From JANQTF01 sp036835375 (GTDB lineage Bacteria; Bacteroidota; Bacteroidia; J057), in contig DAITMB010000021.1 of assembly GCA_036835375.1 (NCBI GenBank), positions 1-50,628 on the forward strand: a stretch of DNA of 50,628 nt. The letters run 5' to 3'. Shown in pieces: positions 1-8,870 of the stretch. The translations under genes and the position numbers were made by a program. The notes beneath the pieces are model-generated. The model searched no databases, was not told the origin of the DNA, and saw nothing but the letters and a program-made list of their open reading frames with translations. Position 1 is the first letter of the stretch, and each line of letters opens with the position of its first letter.

Positions 1-463
1 AAAAGTCGGATCGATTGCCCAAATTCATTCGATATACTGGTCCGCCTTGAAAGCGGATAGGTCCGAGCTTGATTCCCGCCATCACAGGTAATTCAACATG
101 GTAATATTGCTCCTTGAAAATTTCAGTGCCACCATTTTTCAGGTCTTCAACCAAAAATGATCCGGAGGCGGTAGTAAATAGCAACTCGGGTTGTAGAAAT
201 ATGCCCAAGGCTTGGATGCGTGCAAAGACTCCAACCTGATACTCAGGGCTGCCATCTTGGAAGCTAATGGCGACTTCTTGAAGGTTCTGAATGTCTTGCA
301 CCACGAGTGGCGAAGAAGCGATTCCGATGCGCGGTCCAAACTTGAAGTTCTGGGCAGCGAGACTGCTCATCAAGCCGATTTGCAGTACCAAAAAAATCAA
401 GCTGATCAATACAGCGCGAAGCGCAGAGAGGAGGTCATGGGTAGCGGGTTGAGAATTGTTCAT
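1..463 (-). CDS. outer-membrane beta-barrel protein (PorT/OMP_b-brl type), 3' end outside window
   Basis: The ATG at 463 opens a frame that runs off the left edge after 154 codons. Residues 1-38 form an N-terminal signal peptide: a short polar stretch, a hydrophobic core (about 15-35) and a cleavage region ending SLAAQ. The mature part starts NFKFGPRIGIASS and alternates Gly/aromatic-rich strands (for example QPELLFTTASGSF and FQGGPVYRMNLGN), as in Bacteroidota outer-membrane beta-barrel proteins of the PorT-like class. I infer an outer-membrane porin-like or structural protein; substrate and partners cannot be read. It lies 210 bp downstream of the MOSC gene on the same strand. Only the N-terminal part is present, so the family call is moderate. 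Confidence 0.7.
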   Translation of the reverse strand, partial: MNNSQPATHDLLSALRAVLISLIFLVLQIGLMSSLAAQNFKFGPRIGIASSPLVVQDIQNLQEVAISFQDGSPEYQVGVFARIQALGIFLQPELLFTTASGSFLVEDLKNGGTEIFKEQYYHVELPVMAGIKLGPIRFQGGPVYRMNLGNRSDF

Positions 464-673
464 GGCATTCAAGGGATAAAAGTTGGTTACTGATCGGTGC
501 TGAAGAGCGCTGAGGCCCTTATTTGCCTATCAATACCATGATTATCCCCTCCACGTTGCAGCCCAATCGCTGGATGTGATGGATGGTAGATTGAACGTGC
601 AGAACAGCGGACTGAACGTGAAAAGAATTTGTTCCGAATGCCCGCAACGACTACGCTGCGCAGGAAAATCCGA

Positions 674-1486
674 TCAAAAATTCTGCGAAACGTCCTGCGG
701 AATCAGCACATCTCCCACACGCAAAAATCCTGTGCCCGTATGCAGGAGATTCATCCCAAACAGGACTTTATGGCCATCTCGACGATAGGTAGCAAGGGTG
801 GCCAGTGGCTCTTTTCCCATGACTTCTCCGCTTTGCTGGTCAATGGTGATGACTTGGCAGCGAGCACAGGGTTTTACCCCCACAAACTGGACGCCCCGAA
901 TCGAAAATGCCCCAATGCTATCCTCTATGTAGGCCTCGCCACCAGCGATGAGGATATTGGCGCGAAAGCGACTGGCAGGCACTGCAGAAGGCAAGCGTCG
1001 ATTCAGATCCGCGATTGACTCCTCGCTCAACATCAGGAAAGGATATCCATCGGCGAAACTCACTCCTTGGGTAGCTGCTCCATATCGGGGATCTACCGCG
1101 CGGTGGCTGTCATCCGTCATATAGACCAATCGGCAGGATCGGCCCAGCCTTGTTGAAAACCACACATCGGCGGCGGTGCTCACCGCCAAAGCATCGCAAA
1201 CATCATCCCAGATGGTCACCCGCAGGCGCTCGCCATCTTGAGGATACAGGGAAACACGAAGCTCTTCTCCTTCAAACGAGATCAGCAACTCCGTCTCAGT
1301 CATTGCCACGCGAAATCGCGCCAAAGAGGGAAAACTACGCTGGCTCAGAAACACATGATCTTCATCAATGAGCATCCATCTGCGATCATGCAAAAAGCCC
1401 CGATCGCTCAGCTGCGCCTCTTGGAGACTAATGCCGTGCATGGATTTGATAGGGTAAATGTGAAGGCTGGTGATGGAAAGGGCCAT
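674..1486 (-). CDS. MOSC domain-containing protein (YcbX/mARC-like)
   Basis: 270 residues from the ATG at 1486; a TTG two codons upstream is less likely. An N-terminal MOSC_N beta-barrel (about 3-115) is followed by the MOSC domain (about 130-265). Recognisable landmarks are YPIKS near residue 11, RFRANILI at 173-180, and VKPCARCQVITID with Cys207 and Cys210, the region that carries the molybdenum-cofactor-ligating cysteine in YcbX and mARC proteins. Relatives reduce N-hydroxylated compounds or bind Moco; that this protein does so is inferred from family. It follows the sensor kinase gene by 53 bp on the same strand and may be cotranscribed with it. No ferredoxin domain is fused, unlike E. 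coli YcbX. Confidence 0.88.
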   Translation of the reverse strand: MALSITSLHIYPIKSMHGISLQEAQLSDRGFLHDRRWMLIDEDHVFLSQRSFPSLARFRVAMTETELLISFEGEELRVSLYPQDGERLRVTIWDDVCDALAVSTAADVWFSTRLGRSCRLVYMTDDSHRAVDPRYGAATQGVSFADGYPFLMLSEESIADLNRRLPSAVPASRFRANILIAGGEAYIEDSIGAFSIRGVQFVGVKPCARCQVITIDQQSGEVMGKEPLATLATYRRDGHKVLFGMNLLHTGTGFLRVGDVLIPQDVSQNF

Positions 1487-1539
1487 AGACAAAGAAGGTT
1501 GACAGCATCAAAGCTTTGAATAATTGGACGGCGACGAGT

Positions 1540-2727
1540 TCACTTTTTGGGAAGGAGGACCCGGAAAGTGGTGCCCTTGTTTAGTTCGGATTCCTTGACA
1601 AAAATTTTCCCTTGGTGATAATTTTCGACAATTCGCTTGGTGAGGCTCAATCCGAGCCCCCAGCCGCGCTTCTTGGTGGTGAAGCCCGGCTCGAATACTT
1701 TCTTGAAGTGGCTTTTGGGAATACCTTTACCAGAATCCTCCACGTCAATGAAGTAATGCGCGCCTTTTTCTCCTGCAATGACACGGATGAGTCCCGAGCG
1801 CCCCTGCATGGCATCCAGGGCATTCTTCATCAGATTTTCGATCACCCAGTCAAATAGCTGAGGATTAATCGGAATGGGCTTGTCCCTCGGCAAATCCGAA
1901 ATCACCTCCACCTTCATGCTGCCACGCTGGGTCATGCGCTTTTGGAGGTACTCTGTAGAATGGTCCAGAACGGTCCCCAGAGGCACAGGAATGAGTTCGG
2001 GCTTGGAACCGATTTTGGAAAAACGCTCCGCGATGATTTCCAGGCGCTTCACGTCCCGCTCCATTTCAAAGACCAGTTCTTGCTCTTCGGGCTGGTCTTC
2101 GGACTTCAGTCGCAGTAATTCTATCCACGCCATGAGCGAGGATACGGGGGTGCCGAGTTGGTGCGCCGTTTCCTTTGCCAAGCCGACCCACACCCGATTT
2201 TGTTCGTTGCGCTTCGCCGCAGCAAATCCATAGAACACTACCCCGATGAACATCATCACCACCCCTAGTTGCAAATAAGGGAACCAACGGAGCTGACGCA
2301 GCAATTTCGACTCGCCATAATAGACGTACTGATACAGATCTGGACCGAAATTGACCTCTATCGGCTGGTATCCGCTTTTGAAGGTCTGGAGACGCGCGGT
2401 GACCATTTCCAGCGAATCTTCCACCGAGATATCTTTGGGCAACTTGAGGTGATTCACCGAAATCACCCGGTCTTCGTCATCGACCAGGATTTGTGGGATC
2501 TCATTCACCGTGTCTTGCACCAGCTTTGACACGACGAAACTCAGGCAGACATTGTCCACCTCGGGATTGACCGAAAAGGCCAAAGCGTCACGATACAGCT
2601 CGATGCGGGCGCGTTCTTTTTGGGCTAATTCCTGGGCCAGGTAGTCCGAATACCAGAGCGTGCCCAGCACGATCAAGGCAGCCATGCCATAGATCAGCCA
2701 TCGGGACCAATTGGGTGCAATCATCAT
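1540..2727 (-). CDS. membrane sensor histidine kinase
   Basis: 395 residues. Two membrane helices (about 10-27 and 151-170) flank a periplasmic segment of about 120 residues with no obvious named sensor fold. After a short linker comes the dimerisation/phosphoacceptor helix AKETAHQLGTPVSSL, with His189 as predicted phosphorylation site. A HATPase domain follows: N box VIENLMKNALDAM, G1 DSGKGIP and G2 GWGLGLSLTKRIV. This H-box variant with Gln-Leu-Gly-Thr is common in Bacteroidota kinases. No response regulator gene is adjacent; downstream genes are MOSC and an outer-membrane protein, so it is an orphan kinase here and its signal is unknown. Confidence 0.93.
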   Translation of the reverse strand: MMIAPNWSRWLIYGMAALIVLGTLWYSDYLAQELAQKERARIELYRDALAFSVNPEVDNVCLSFVVSKLVQDTVNEIPQILVDDEDRVISVNHLKLPKDISVEDSLEMVTARLQTFKSGYQPIEVNFGPDLYQYVYYGESKLLRQLRWFPYLQLGVVMMFIGVVFYGFAAAKRNEQNRVWVGLAKETAHQLGTPVSSLMAWIELLRLKSEDQPEEQELVFEMERDVKRLEIIAERFSKIGSKPELIPVPLGTVLDHSTEYLQKRMTQRGSMKVEVISDLPRDKPIPINPQLFDWVIENLMKNALDAMQGRSGLIRVIAGEKGAHYFIDVEDSGKGIPKSHFKKVFEPGFTTKKRGWGLGLSLTKRIVENYHQGKIFVKESELNKGTTFRVLLPKK

Positions 2728-2961
2728 TCTTTACCTCTTGTCATCTTGGGGTAAGGCTTGTTTCATCGAATCTTGTTTCATCAAAAATTTTCACCCAACT
2801 AAATGAGGCGAAAAGATGGGGTAAAAAATGGTCCGGAGGCCAGGTGCAAATGTGGGAAGGTGCGTAAAGATGAAAATTTCTTTGGCATTCTCGCAAGTGG
2901 ATTGGGAGAGAACCAAGTCGAGTGGGTTGAGCCAATCGGCAGGTGCCTTGGGGCGCATCGG

Positions 2962-4143
2962 TCACTGCCGACCAAGGTCCCAAGGAATCCAGCGCGCCAA
3001 TTGGCGGGAAGCTTGCACCCAATCGTATTTTTCCATGACGAGTACTCGACCTGCCTGTCCAATGTTTTTTCTGAGCAGCTCATCATCCAAAAGCTGCTGG
3101 ATGCACGCCACGAAAGACGTGAGATCATTGGCAATCAACAAATGTGTGCCGTGGGTGCCACCAATCGCCCGATTGACGATCTCCGTCACCACGCAGGGAA
3201 TGCCCATGCACATGGCCTCCAAAATTTTGTTTTGCTGTCCGCTTCCAGCAAATAGTGGTGCGGCAAACACCTTTCCGCTGGCATAACTCATGCGGATGTC
3301 CTCTACCCAGCCTGTGAACTCCACGCGCGGGGGAGCTGCCATTTGCAATAATTCATGGGCGGGCCTTGCGCCTGCGAGCAAAAGCCGCGCTGGCGCTGGC
3401 AGAACAAGTTTCGGCAAAATGTCTTTCACCAGCATCTTGGCGGCTTGCACATTCGGAAAATATCCCATGTTGCCCACATAGACGAGGTCGAACGTAGGCT
3501 CGATTTCCGCCATCGGAGCGAAATACGAGCTGTCCACTCCATTAGGCAGGATGGCTACAGACGCAGAATTTGCTAGCGGTAGGGCTTCGCGATCTTGATT
3601 TGAAATAATGGCGTGAGCCTCAAAGTGCGCATAAATTTTCTTTTCGTAGGACAACAGTCTTCGTCGCTCCAAGCGAAGCAGTGGACGCTGCCACCACGGA
3701 GCCAGTTCTGCCCGGCGCTTCATTCCCAGCGAAAACGCATCCATGTAGTCCAGACCCGAGGGCGCTCCCAGACCTTCCGCATAGGGCGCCATTCGAAGCA
3801 ATTGACACAAGACGGCGTGGGGACGAATGCGCGCAGCAGCAGCTCGGATGGCTTCGTGGATGGAGCGCCGATAAAAATAATGGACTTGAAATGGTCGATG
3901 ACTCAATATCCCGCTCAGCAAGGCCCAGGCAATGTCTCCCGGACGAACGCGAAAGACATGAACTTCTCGACAAAATGCCGCTAGTTCTGCACGCTCATTT
4001 TCCTCAATCTCGCGATTGCTGATCGAGAAAAGGTAGATTTCCGATTCCTCGGATAAGTGCTTGATTTGGTGATAAATCCGGAGTTTGTCCCCTCGTTCAA
4101 GGGGATACGGAAAGCGAGAAGTGAGGACCAGGAGCCGTTTCAT
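2962..4143 (-). CDS. glycosyltransferase family 4-like (EpsH1/PEP-CTERM-associated sugar transferase type)
   Basis: 393 residues from the ATG at 4143 (a TTG three codons upstream is possible). The N-terminal Rossmann half begins KRLLVLTSRFPYPLERGDKLR, a GT-B acceptor-domain signature. The C-terminal half has DLVYVGNMGYFPNVQAAKML, then VEFTGWVEDI, VFAAPLFAGSGQQNKILEAMCMGIPCVVT, with the conserved donor-binding glutamate of GT4 enzymes. It resembles sugar transferases associated with exopolysaccharide systems. It lies 60 bp downstream of the ABC exporter on the same strand, so it may be cotranscribed; a role in surface polysaccharide is inferred. The 234 bp between its end and the sensor kinase start contain no gene I recognise. 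Confidence 0.88.
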   Translation of the reverse strand: MKRLLVLTSRFPYPLERGDKLRIYHQIKHLSEESEIYLFSISNREIEENERAELAAFCREVHVFRVRPGDIAWALLSGILSHRPFQVHYFYRRSIHEAIRAAAARIRPHAVLCQLLRMAPYAEGLGAPSGLDYMDAFSLGMKRRAELAPWWQRPLLRLERRRLLSYEKKIYAHFEAHAIISNQDREALPLANSASVAILPNGVDSSYFAPMAEIEPTFDLVYVGNMGYFPNVQAAKMLVKDILPKLVLPAPARLLLAGARPAHELLQMAAPPRVEFTGWVEDIRMSYASGKVFAAPLFAGSGQQNKILEAMCMGIPCVVTEIVNRAIGGTHGTHLLIANDLTSFVACIQQLLDDELLRKNIGQAGRVLVMEKYDWVQASRQLARWIPWDLGRQ

Positions 4144-4203
4144 CAGCGGCAAGATAGGACATTTGCCAGCACCAGAAAGCGCCTTGCGCGCAAGTGTGTC
4201 ACG

Positions 4204-6012
4204 CTACACCGCAAACTGCAAGTCCAGGAGCCGACGATACACTCCACCATGCGCAGACAGCTCTTCGTGAGAGCCCTGCTCCACAACGTGCCCATCCTCC
4301 AAAACATAGATCTGATCCACCTTGCGAATAGTAGAAAGGCGATGGGCAATGATGATGGTCGTGCGCCCTTCCATAAGCTGGTTGAGGGCTTCCTGCACCA
4401 AATGTTCCGACTCCGCGTCGAGGGAACTAGTCGCTTCGTCGAGCATGAGAATCGCCGGATCTTTGAGAATGGCGCGCGCAATGGCGATGCGCTGCCGCTG
4501 ACCTCCCGATAGCTTTACGCCTCGGTCACCCACGAGCGTGTCCAGCTTCTCGGGAAAGCGCTCAATGAACTCCCAGGCATTGGCTTGATGTGCTGCTTGC
4601 ACAATGTCTTCCTCTGAGGCATCCGGACGACCATAGGCAATGTTTTCGCGGATGGTCCCGCCAAAGAGCACGACTTCCTGCGGCACCACACCGATTTGGC
4701 TTCTCAGAATCGAGAGATCAAAATCGTGAAGGTCTTTGCCATCCACTGTGATGCTCCCGCTTTCGATTTGGTAATGCCGGAGGAGGAGTTGGGTGATGGT
4801 AGATTTCCCTGCGCCAGAATGTCCCACAAGTGCAATCTTGGTGTCTGGCTGAATGTGGAGCGAAACGCCTTTGAGCACGGTTATGTCCGGGCGGGTAGGA
4901 TAAGAAAAGACCACATCCCGAAACTCGATTTCGCCCTGAAGCAACACTTCCCGCTTCATGATTCCAGTGGGCAAGTCGAGCTCGCTTTTTTCGCGCAAAA
5001 TGCTGCGAATGCGCTCCGAAGCACCTATAGTCTTCTGCAACTGGCCGTAGAGATCTCCCAAGCCCGCAATGGATCCGCCTACGAAAAGGGTGATCATCAC
5101 GAAGTACACCAAGTCACCAATGGTAATGTTGCCCTGAGCGATTTGATTGGCACCGAACCAGATCGTGAGGGTAATCCCGCCAAAAACAGCCACAATGAGA
5201 AACACTACAAACGCTCCACGCGCATTAGCGGCCTGAAGGGCGAACTTCACCACTTGCTGAAGGCCCGTGTGATAACGACGGGACTCGTACCATTCGTTGG
5301 TGAATGCCTTCACAATCGGAATGGCTTGAAGGGTTTCTTCCACCACGACATTGGCATCGGCGAGGGCATCTTGCGCTTTTTTGCCCATGGTTCGGATGTA
5401 TTTACCTAAGAATATCGCCCCAATGATCGCCGGAGGAAAGGTCGAAAGCATGACGAGCGTCAGCTTCGCAGAGATAAAAAACAGCACAACCACACCACCT
5501 AAAAACGTGAGGATCTGCCGTAAAAATTCTGCCAGGGTCATCGAAAGCGCGCTTTGAAGCTGCTCTACGTCGGCGGTGATTCTGCTCGTGAGCTCCCCTA
5601 CCCTGCGCTGCTCAAAAAATGGCAACCCCAAGGTCACCAACTTTTGGTAGAGAGCTTGGCGAATGTCCGCCAGGGAGCGCTCGGACACTTGGGCAAAGAG
5701 ATAGATTCGCATGAAGGAGAAAAAAGACTGAAAGACCAGAATTCCTCCCATGATCAGCGCGACTTGGCCCAACACATCAGCGTAATTGTCCACTTGCTCC
5801 ACTGCCGGGTCTATCAGCTCTTTGAGATAGCTCAAAAACAAGAAGACCGTGCCCGTCGAAAGCGTGAGGAAGACCAAACCCAGCGCAAACTGCATTCGAT
5901 ACGGTTTCACAAACGCAAAAATGGCCACCATCTCGCGAAAGCTTTCCTTGGTGACTTTTTTCTTGTCTTCGGGATCCATCGTCGCCGGTGTTGCATTGCG
6001 TCGTTTAGCCAT
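4204..6012 (-). CDS. ABC transporter, fused permease-ATPase (MsbA/multidrug type)
   Basis: 602 residues: a six-helix exporter membrane domain (about 38-330) followed by an ATPase domain. Walker A GHSGAGKST is at 397-405, the signature LSGGQRQRIA near 503, Walker B AILMLDEATSSLDA shortly after, and the switch histidine in IIAHRLST. This half-transporter should act as a homodimer in the inner membrane, exporting a lipid or drug-like molecule; substrate cannot be deduced. It lies only 21 bp downstream of the AAA ATPase gene and 60 bp upstream of the glycosyltransferase, suggesting one minus-strand transcript. Confidence 0.95.
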   Translation of the reverse strand: MAKRRNATPATMDPEDKKKVTKESFREMVAIFAFVKPYRMQFALGLVFLTLSTGTVFLFLSYLKELIDPAVEQVDNYADVLGQVALIMGGILVFQSFFSFMRIYLFAQVSERSLADIRQALYQKLVTLGLPFFEQRRVGELTSRITADVEQLQSALSMTLAEFLRQILTFLGGVVVLFFISAKLTLVMLSTFPPAIIGAIFLGKYIRTMGKKAQDALADANVVVEETLQAIPIVKAFTNEWYESRRYHTGLQQVVKFALQAANARGAFVVFLIVAVFGGITLTIWFGANQIAQGNITIGDLVYFVMITLFVGGSIAGLGDLYGQLQKTIGASERIRSILREKSELDLPTGIMKREVLLQGEIEFRDVVFSYPTRPDITVLKGVSLHIQPDTKIALVGHSGAGKSTITQLLLRHYQIESGSITVDGKDLHDFDLSILRSQIGVVPQEVVLFGGTIRENIAYGRPDASEEDIVQAAHQANAWEFIERFPEKLDTLVGDRGVKLSGGQRQRIAIARAILKDPAILMLDEATSSLDAESEHLVQEALNQLMEGRTTIIIAHRLSTIRKVDQIYVLEDGHVVEQGSHEELSAHGGVYRRLLDLQFAV

Positions 6013-6033
6013 GAATGTTGGGGTCGGAATGTG

Positions 6034-7560
6034 CTATTGATCGTCGTCTTCGTAGTAGCCGCCGTATTCATCGTCGTCGCTATCCTTCTCGAAGTTGAGC
6101 ATATTACTCAACAAATCTTTGAACTGCATGCCTGTCTCAAGGGAGTGCTTGCCCAATAGCGAAAACTCTGCCAGGCCATGTAGCACAAATTCCATGAGCA
6201 AATAGCGTTGCTCCACCTCTACCTTGGGATGAATGTGCTTCACCAGTTCCTTCAGACCCGGCACGCTATCGAGCGCTTTTCGGTAATGCTGGTCCGTGAG
6301 ATCGGAAGTGAGTTCGAGCGTATTTCCCCTGCTAAACCAAGTGGTGACGGTCTTGTAAGGGTTCTCGGGCGCATTGCGCTTGAGCCGCTCCGGGTTGGGG
6401 AAGTAGTTGGAAAAATTGGTTCGAATGGCCTTGCTGATGAGCTTTTGCGCCACAATGGCGGGACCTTCCTGCTCCCCTTCATACACCAGCTCAATTTTGC
6501 CAGTGATGGCCGGAATCACTCCTACAAGGTCTCCCAAGCGGCTGTATCCCTTGGCTTCGCCGTTCAAAATCACTCGGCGCTCTACCGCCGCATGGAGATT
6601 TTCGTAGGCTGAAATGGTCAATCGGGCTGATACCCCTGACTTTTCATCGACATACTCGCTGTGTCGGGCCTCAATGGCGACTTGCTCTACAAGTTGCGCG
6701 CATAACGGATCTATTTCCACAACTTCTCGCTGTTCTCTCAGGATCCGTGCCTCTTGCCGAGTGATTTGCAGCGATAGTTCCAGACTCTTGGGATAATGCG
6801 TGAGAATTTGGCTCTCGATGCGGTCCTTGAGCGGTGTCACGATGCTGCCCCGATTGGTGTAATCTTCGGGATTGGCAGTGAAAATGAACTGGACATCCAG
6901 CGGCATTCGGAGTTGAAATCCCCGAATTTGAATATCCCCTTCTTGCAAAATGTTGAAAAGGGCCACCTGAATTCTTGGCTGCAAATCCGGCAACTCATTG
7001 ATCACAAACAGCCCCCTGTGGGAGCGCGGAATGAGCCCGAAGTGGATCACACGTTCGTCGGAATAGGGCAGCTTCATCGTCGCAGCCTTGATTGGATCTA
7101 CATCTCCGATGAGATCGGCGACCGTAACATCCGGCGTAGCGAGCTTTTCGGCGTAGCGGCTGCTGCGGTGGACCCAGGCAATGGGCGTGTCATCGCCGTG
7201 TGCTGCCACGAGGTCGCGACCAAAGCGCGACAGAGGCGCCATTGGGTCGTCGTTGATTTCCGACCCATCGATGATGGGAATGTATTCGTCCAGCAGGCCA
7301 ATCATTTGGCGAGCAATCCGCGTTTTTGCCTGGCCTCTCAGCCCCAACAAGATAATGTTGTGGCGCGACAGCAAAGCTCGTTGCAAATCTGGAATGACCG
7401 TTTCCTCATATCCCAGCACGCCAGGAAAGGAATTGGTCTTGCTCTTCATTTGTTGGATTAAATTGCTGCGAAGCTCTTCTTTTACACTGCGGGGGCGGTA
7501 TCCGGAGGCTTTAAGTTGTCCGAGGGTGCGGATATTGGGAGGGGTGGTATGTTTTGACAT
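6034..7560 (-). CDS. ChlI/MoxR-like AAA+ ATPase (magnesium chelatase subunit I family)
   Basis: 508 residues. The AAA+ core has a Walker A of the form GLRGQAKT (73-80) and an adjacent ChlI-type block, HRGLFVINELPDLQ (181-194), in which the usual Walker B Asp-Glu is replaced by Asn188-Glu189. FIFTANPEDYTNRG follows as sensor 1 and the PLKDRIES arginine region after it. The last 20 residues are strongly acidic. ChlI-like ATPases normally work with a von Willebrand A partner; none is in this window. The name does not imply chlorophyll synthesis, as these are widespread in non-photosynthetic bacteria as chaperone-like ATPases. First gene of a compact set with the ABC exporter and glycosyltransferase. 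Confidence 0.85.
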   Translation of the reverse strand: MSKHTTPPNIRTLGQLKASGYRPRSVKEELRSNLIQQMKSKTNSFPGVLGYEETVIPDLQRALLSRHNIILLGLRGQAKTRIARQMIGLLDEYIPIIDGSEINDDPMAPLSRFGRDLVAAHGDDTPIAWVHRSSRYAEKLATPDVTVADLIGDVDPIKAATMKLPYSDERVIHFGLIPRSHRGLFVINELPDLQPRIQVALFNILQEGDIQIRGFQLRMPLDVQFIFTANPEDYTNRGSIVTPLKDRIESQILTHYPKSLELSLQITRQEARILREQREVVEIDPLCAQLVEQVAIEARHSEYVDEKSGVSARLTISAYENLHAAVERRVILNGEAKGYSRLGDLVGVIPAITGKIELVYEGEQEGPAIVAQKLISKAIRTNFSNYFPNPERLKRNAPENPYKTVTTWFSRGNTLELTSDLTDQHYRKALDSVPGLKELVKHIHPKVEVEQRYLLMEFVLHGLAEFSLLGKHSLETGMQFKDLLSNMLNFEKDSDDDEYGGYYEDDDQ

Positions 7561-7886
7561 GCAATGGCATTAGCTGGCCGTGGCGCAAAAAACGAATTCT
7601 TTTGAGGAACACGAAACAGAACGTCTGATAATTCAGAATTGTTCTGATTTCGTCCGGGGAGATTTCGCTTCGGATTTTTCAGAGAAATTATCAGACGAAA
7701 ACGAAGGCAGGAGGGTTGGAATGGAATGCATTTCTCAAATGTAGCTGTGGCAGACATCCAGCCTATCTTTGACGATATGTTTCGGAGAATGCCAGGGCAA
7801 AAAGGGATGTCAAAATCAGCGGATCAGGATGATTTATTCAACCATCGCGCCGAACTTGCAGTTCTGTGAATCGAATTTCCACATGA
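7561..7886. other. divergent intergenic region with a 12-bp inverted repeat
   Basis: This 326-bp stretch separates the AAA ATPase (minus) and the LuxE-like gene (plus), so it must hold two promoters. It contains a perfect 12-bp inverted repeat, 7622-7633 with 7686-7697, spaced by 52 nt, with a small hairpin TCAGAA-TTG-TTCTGA at 7633-7647. TATCTTTG at 7764-7771 matches the Bacteroidota -7 element TAnnTTTG in plus orientation, 115 nt before the LuxE-like start, but I see no convincing -33 partner. Confidence 0.6.
7622..7697. repeat. 12-bp perfect inverted repeat with 52-nt spacer
   Basis: Arms cgtctgataatt and aattatcagacg. The right arm's gacg plus following aaa can alternatively pair with tttcgtc at 7648-7654, so two mutually exclusive folds are possible. 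It lies 62-137 nt upstream of the AAA ATPase start and could be in its leader. Function unknown. Confidence 0.6.
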
Positions 7887-8846
7887 ATGCGCTCCCTCTA
7901 CGAATCCATTGTTGACCCATTGTCCGATCAGCAGGCACTGATTGAGCAATTATGGGCACACCAAATTCGCCACAATCCCATCATGGCAGCCTATAGCTCG
8001 CAAATTGGGCAACAAGGCCCTTTGTCGATTCCTATTGCCTTTTTTAAAGAATTTGAGCTCCGATGTGGCACCGACTGGTCAGCGGAACTGGTGTTTGAAA
8101 GCTCGGGCACCACCGGGCAAATTCCTTCTCGCCACTTCGTGCGCGACGCCGCTTGGTACCGTCAAAATGCCTTGAGGGGCTTTCAGGAGCGATTCGGAAA
8201 CCATTCCTACCGCATCCTAGCCTTGCTTCCTTCCTACCTTGAGCGCGGAAATAGCTCGTTGGTCCACATGGTTCAGGGCTGGATAGAAGATTTTGGTTTG
8301 CCCGGCAGCGGGTTTTATTTGGATCAGCTTGATGAATTGGTGAGCGCAATCCAAGCAGCAGAAAAGGTGAAGGAACCCGTATTACTCATCGGTGTGAGTT
8401 TTGCTTTGCTCGATCTTGCTGCGCGTGAGGGGCTACGCTTGCCGCCCCAGACCCTGGTCATTGAGACGGGCGGCATGAAAGGAAGGCGGGAAGAACTCAC
8501 CCGGCCCCAACTTCACCAGCGGCTGCGAGAAGGGTTGGGCGTTGCTGAGATTCATTCCGAATATGGCATGACGGAGCTTCTCAGCCAGGCCTATACCGTG
8601 GACGGATTCCGATTTCGCCCAGCGAGGACGATGATCGTGCGCATCTCGGACCTGCACCTCGATCGCCTCGATGTGCCAATCGGGCGTGTAGGGAGAATTC
8701 AGATCATTGACCTGGCAAATATAGATTCTTGCGCATTTATTGCTACGGATGACCTCGGGCGCATGCACCCCGACGGAACGTTTGAGGTGCTGGGCCGCAT
8801 CGACCACGCCGAACTGCGTGGTTGCAACCTCATGTATGTCGCATGA
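7887..8846 (+). CDS. LuxE-like acyl-protein synthetase / acyltransferase
   Basis: 319 residues, from the ATG at 7887. Adenylating-enzyme-like motifs typical of LuxE are visible: SSGTTGQIPS at 72-81 (the nucleotide-binding loop), LPSYLERGNSSLVHMV at 114-129, IETGGMKGRREELTR, and IHSEYGMTELLSQAY. LuxE activates fatty acids as acyl-AMP and transfers them to a protein cysteine in bioluminescent bacteria, but no other lux gene is here. In Bacteroidota such orphan LuxE-like proteins are of unknown role, and I infer acyl or carboxylate activation only. It is shorter than Vibrio LuxE. It is convergent with hemW, with 24 bp between the genes. Confidence 0.85.
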   Translation: MRSLYESIVDPLSDQQALIEQLWAHQIRHNPIMAAYSSQIGQQGPLSIPIAFFKEFELRCGTDWSAELVFESSGTTGQIPSRHFVRDAAWYRQNALRGFQERFGNHSYRILALLPSYLERGNSSLVHMVQGWIEDFGLPGSGFYLDQLDELVSAIQAAEKVKEPVLLIGVSFALLDLAAREGLRLPPQTLVIETGGMKGRREELTRPQLHQRLREGLGVAEIHSEYGMTELLSQAYTVDGFRFRPARTMIVRISDLHLDRLDVPIGRVGRIQIIDLANIDSCAFIATDDLGRMHPDGTFEVLGRIDHAELRGCNLMYVA

Positions 8847-8870
8847 CCACAGCCGTTGTTGCTATCAAGC

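Noticed and set aside
2741..3022. Minus-strand frames around the end of the glycosyltransferase
   Set aside because: Low-complexity and overlapping the clear glycosyltransferase frame; a small direct repeat there (cttgtttcatc, twice) explains the repetitive residues.
6034..7560. Magnesium chelatase for chlorophyll synthesis
   Set aside because: The family name is misleading; no other pigment genes occur and the Walker B is altered.
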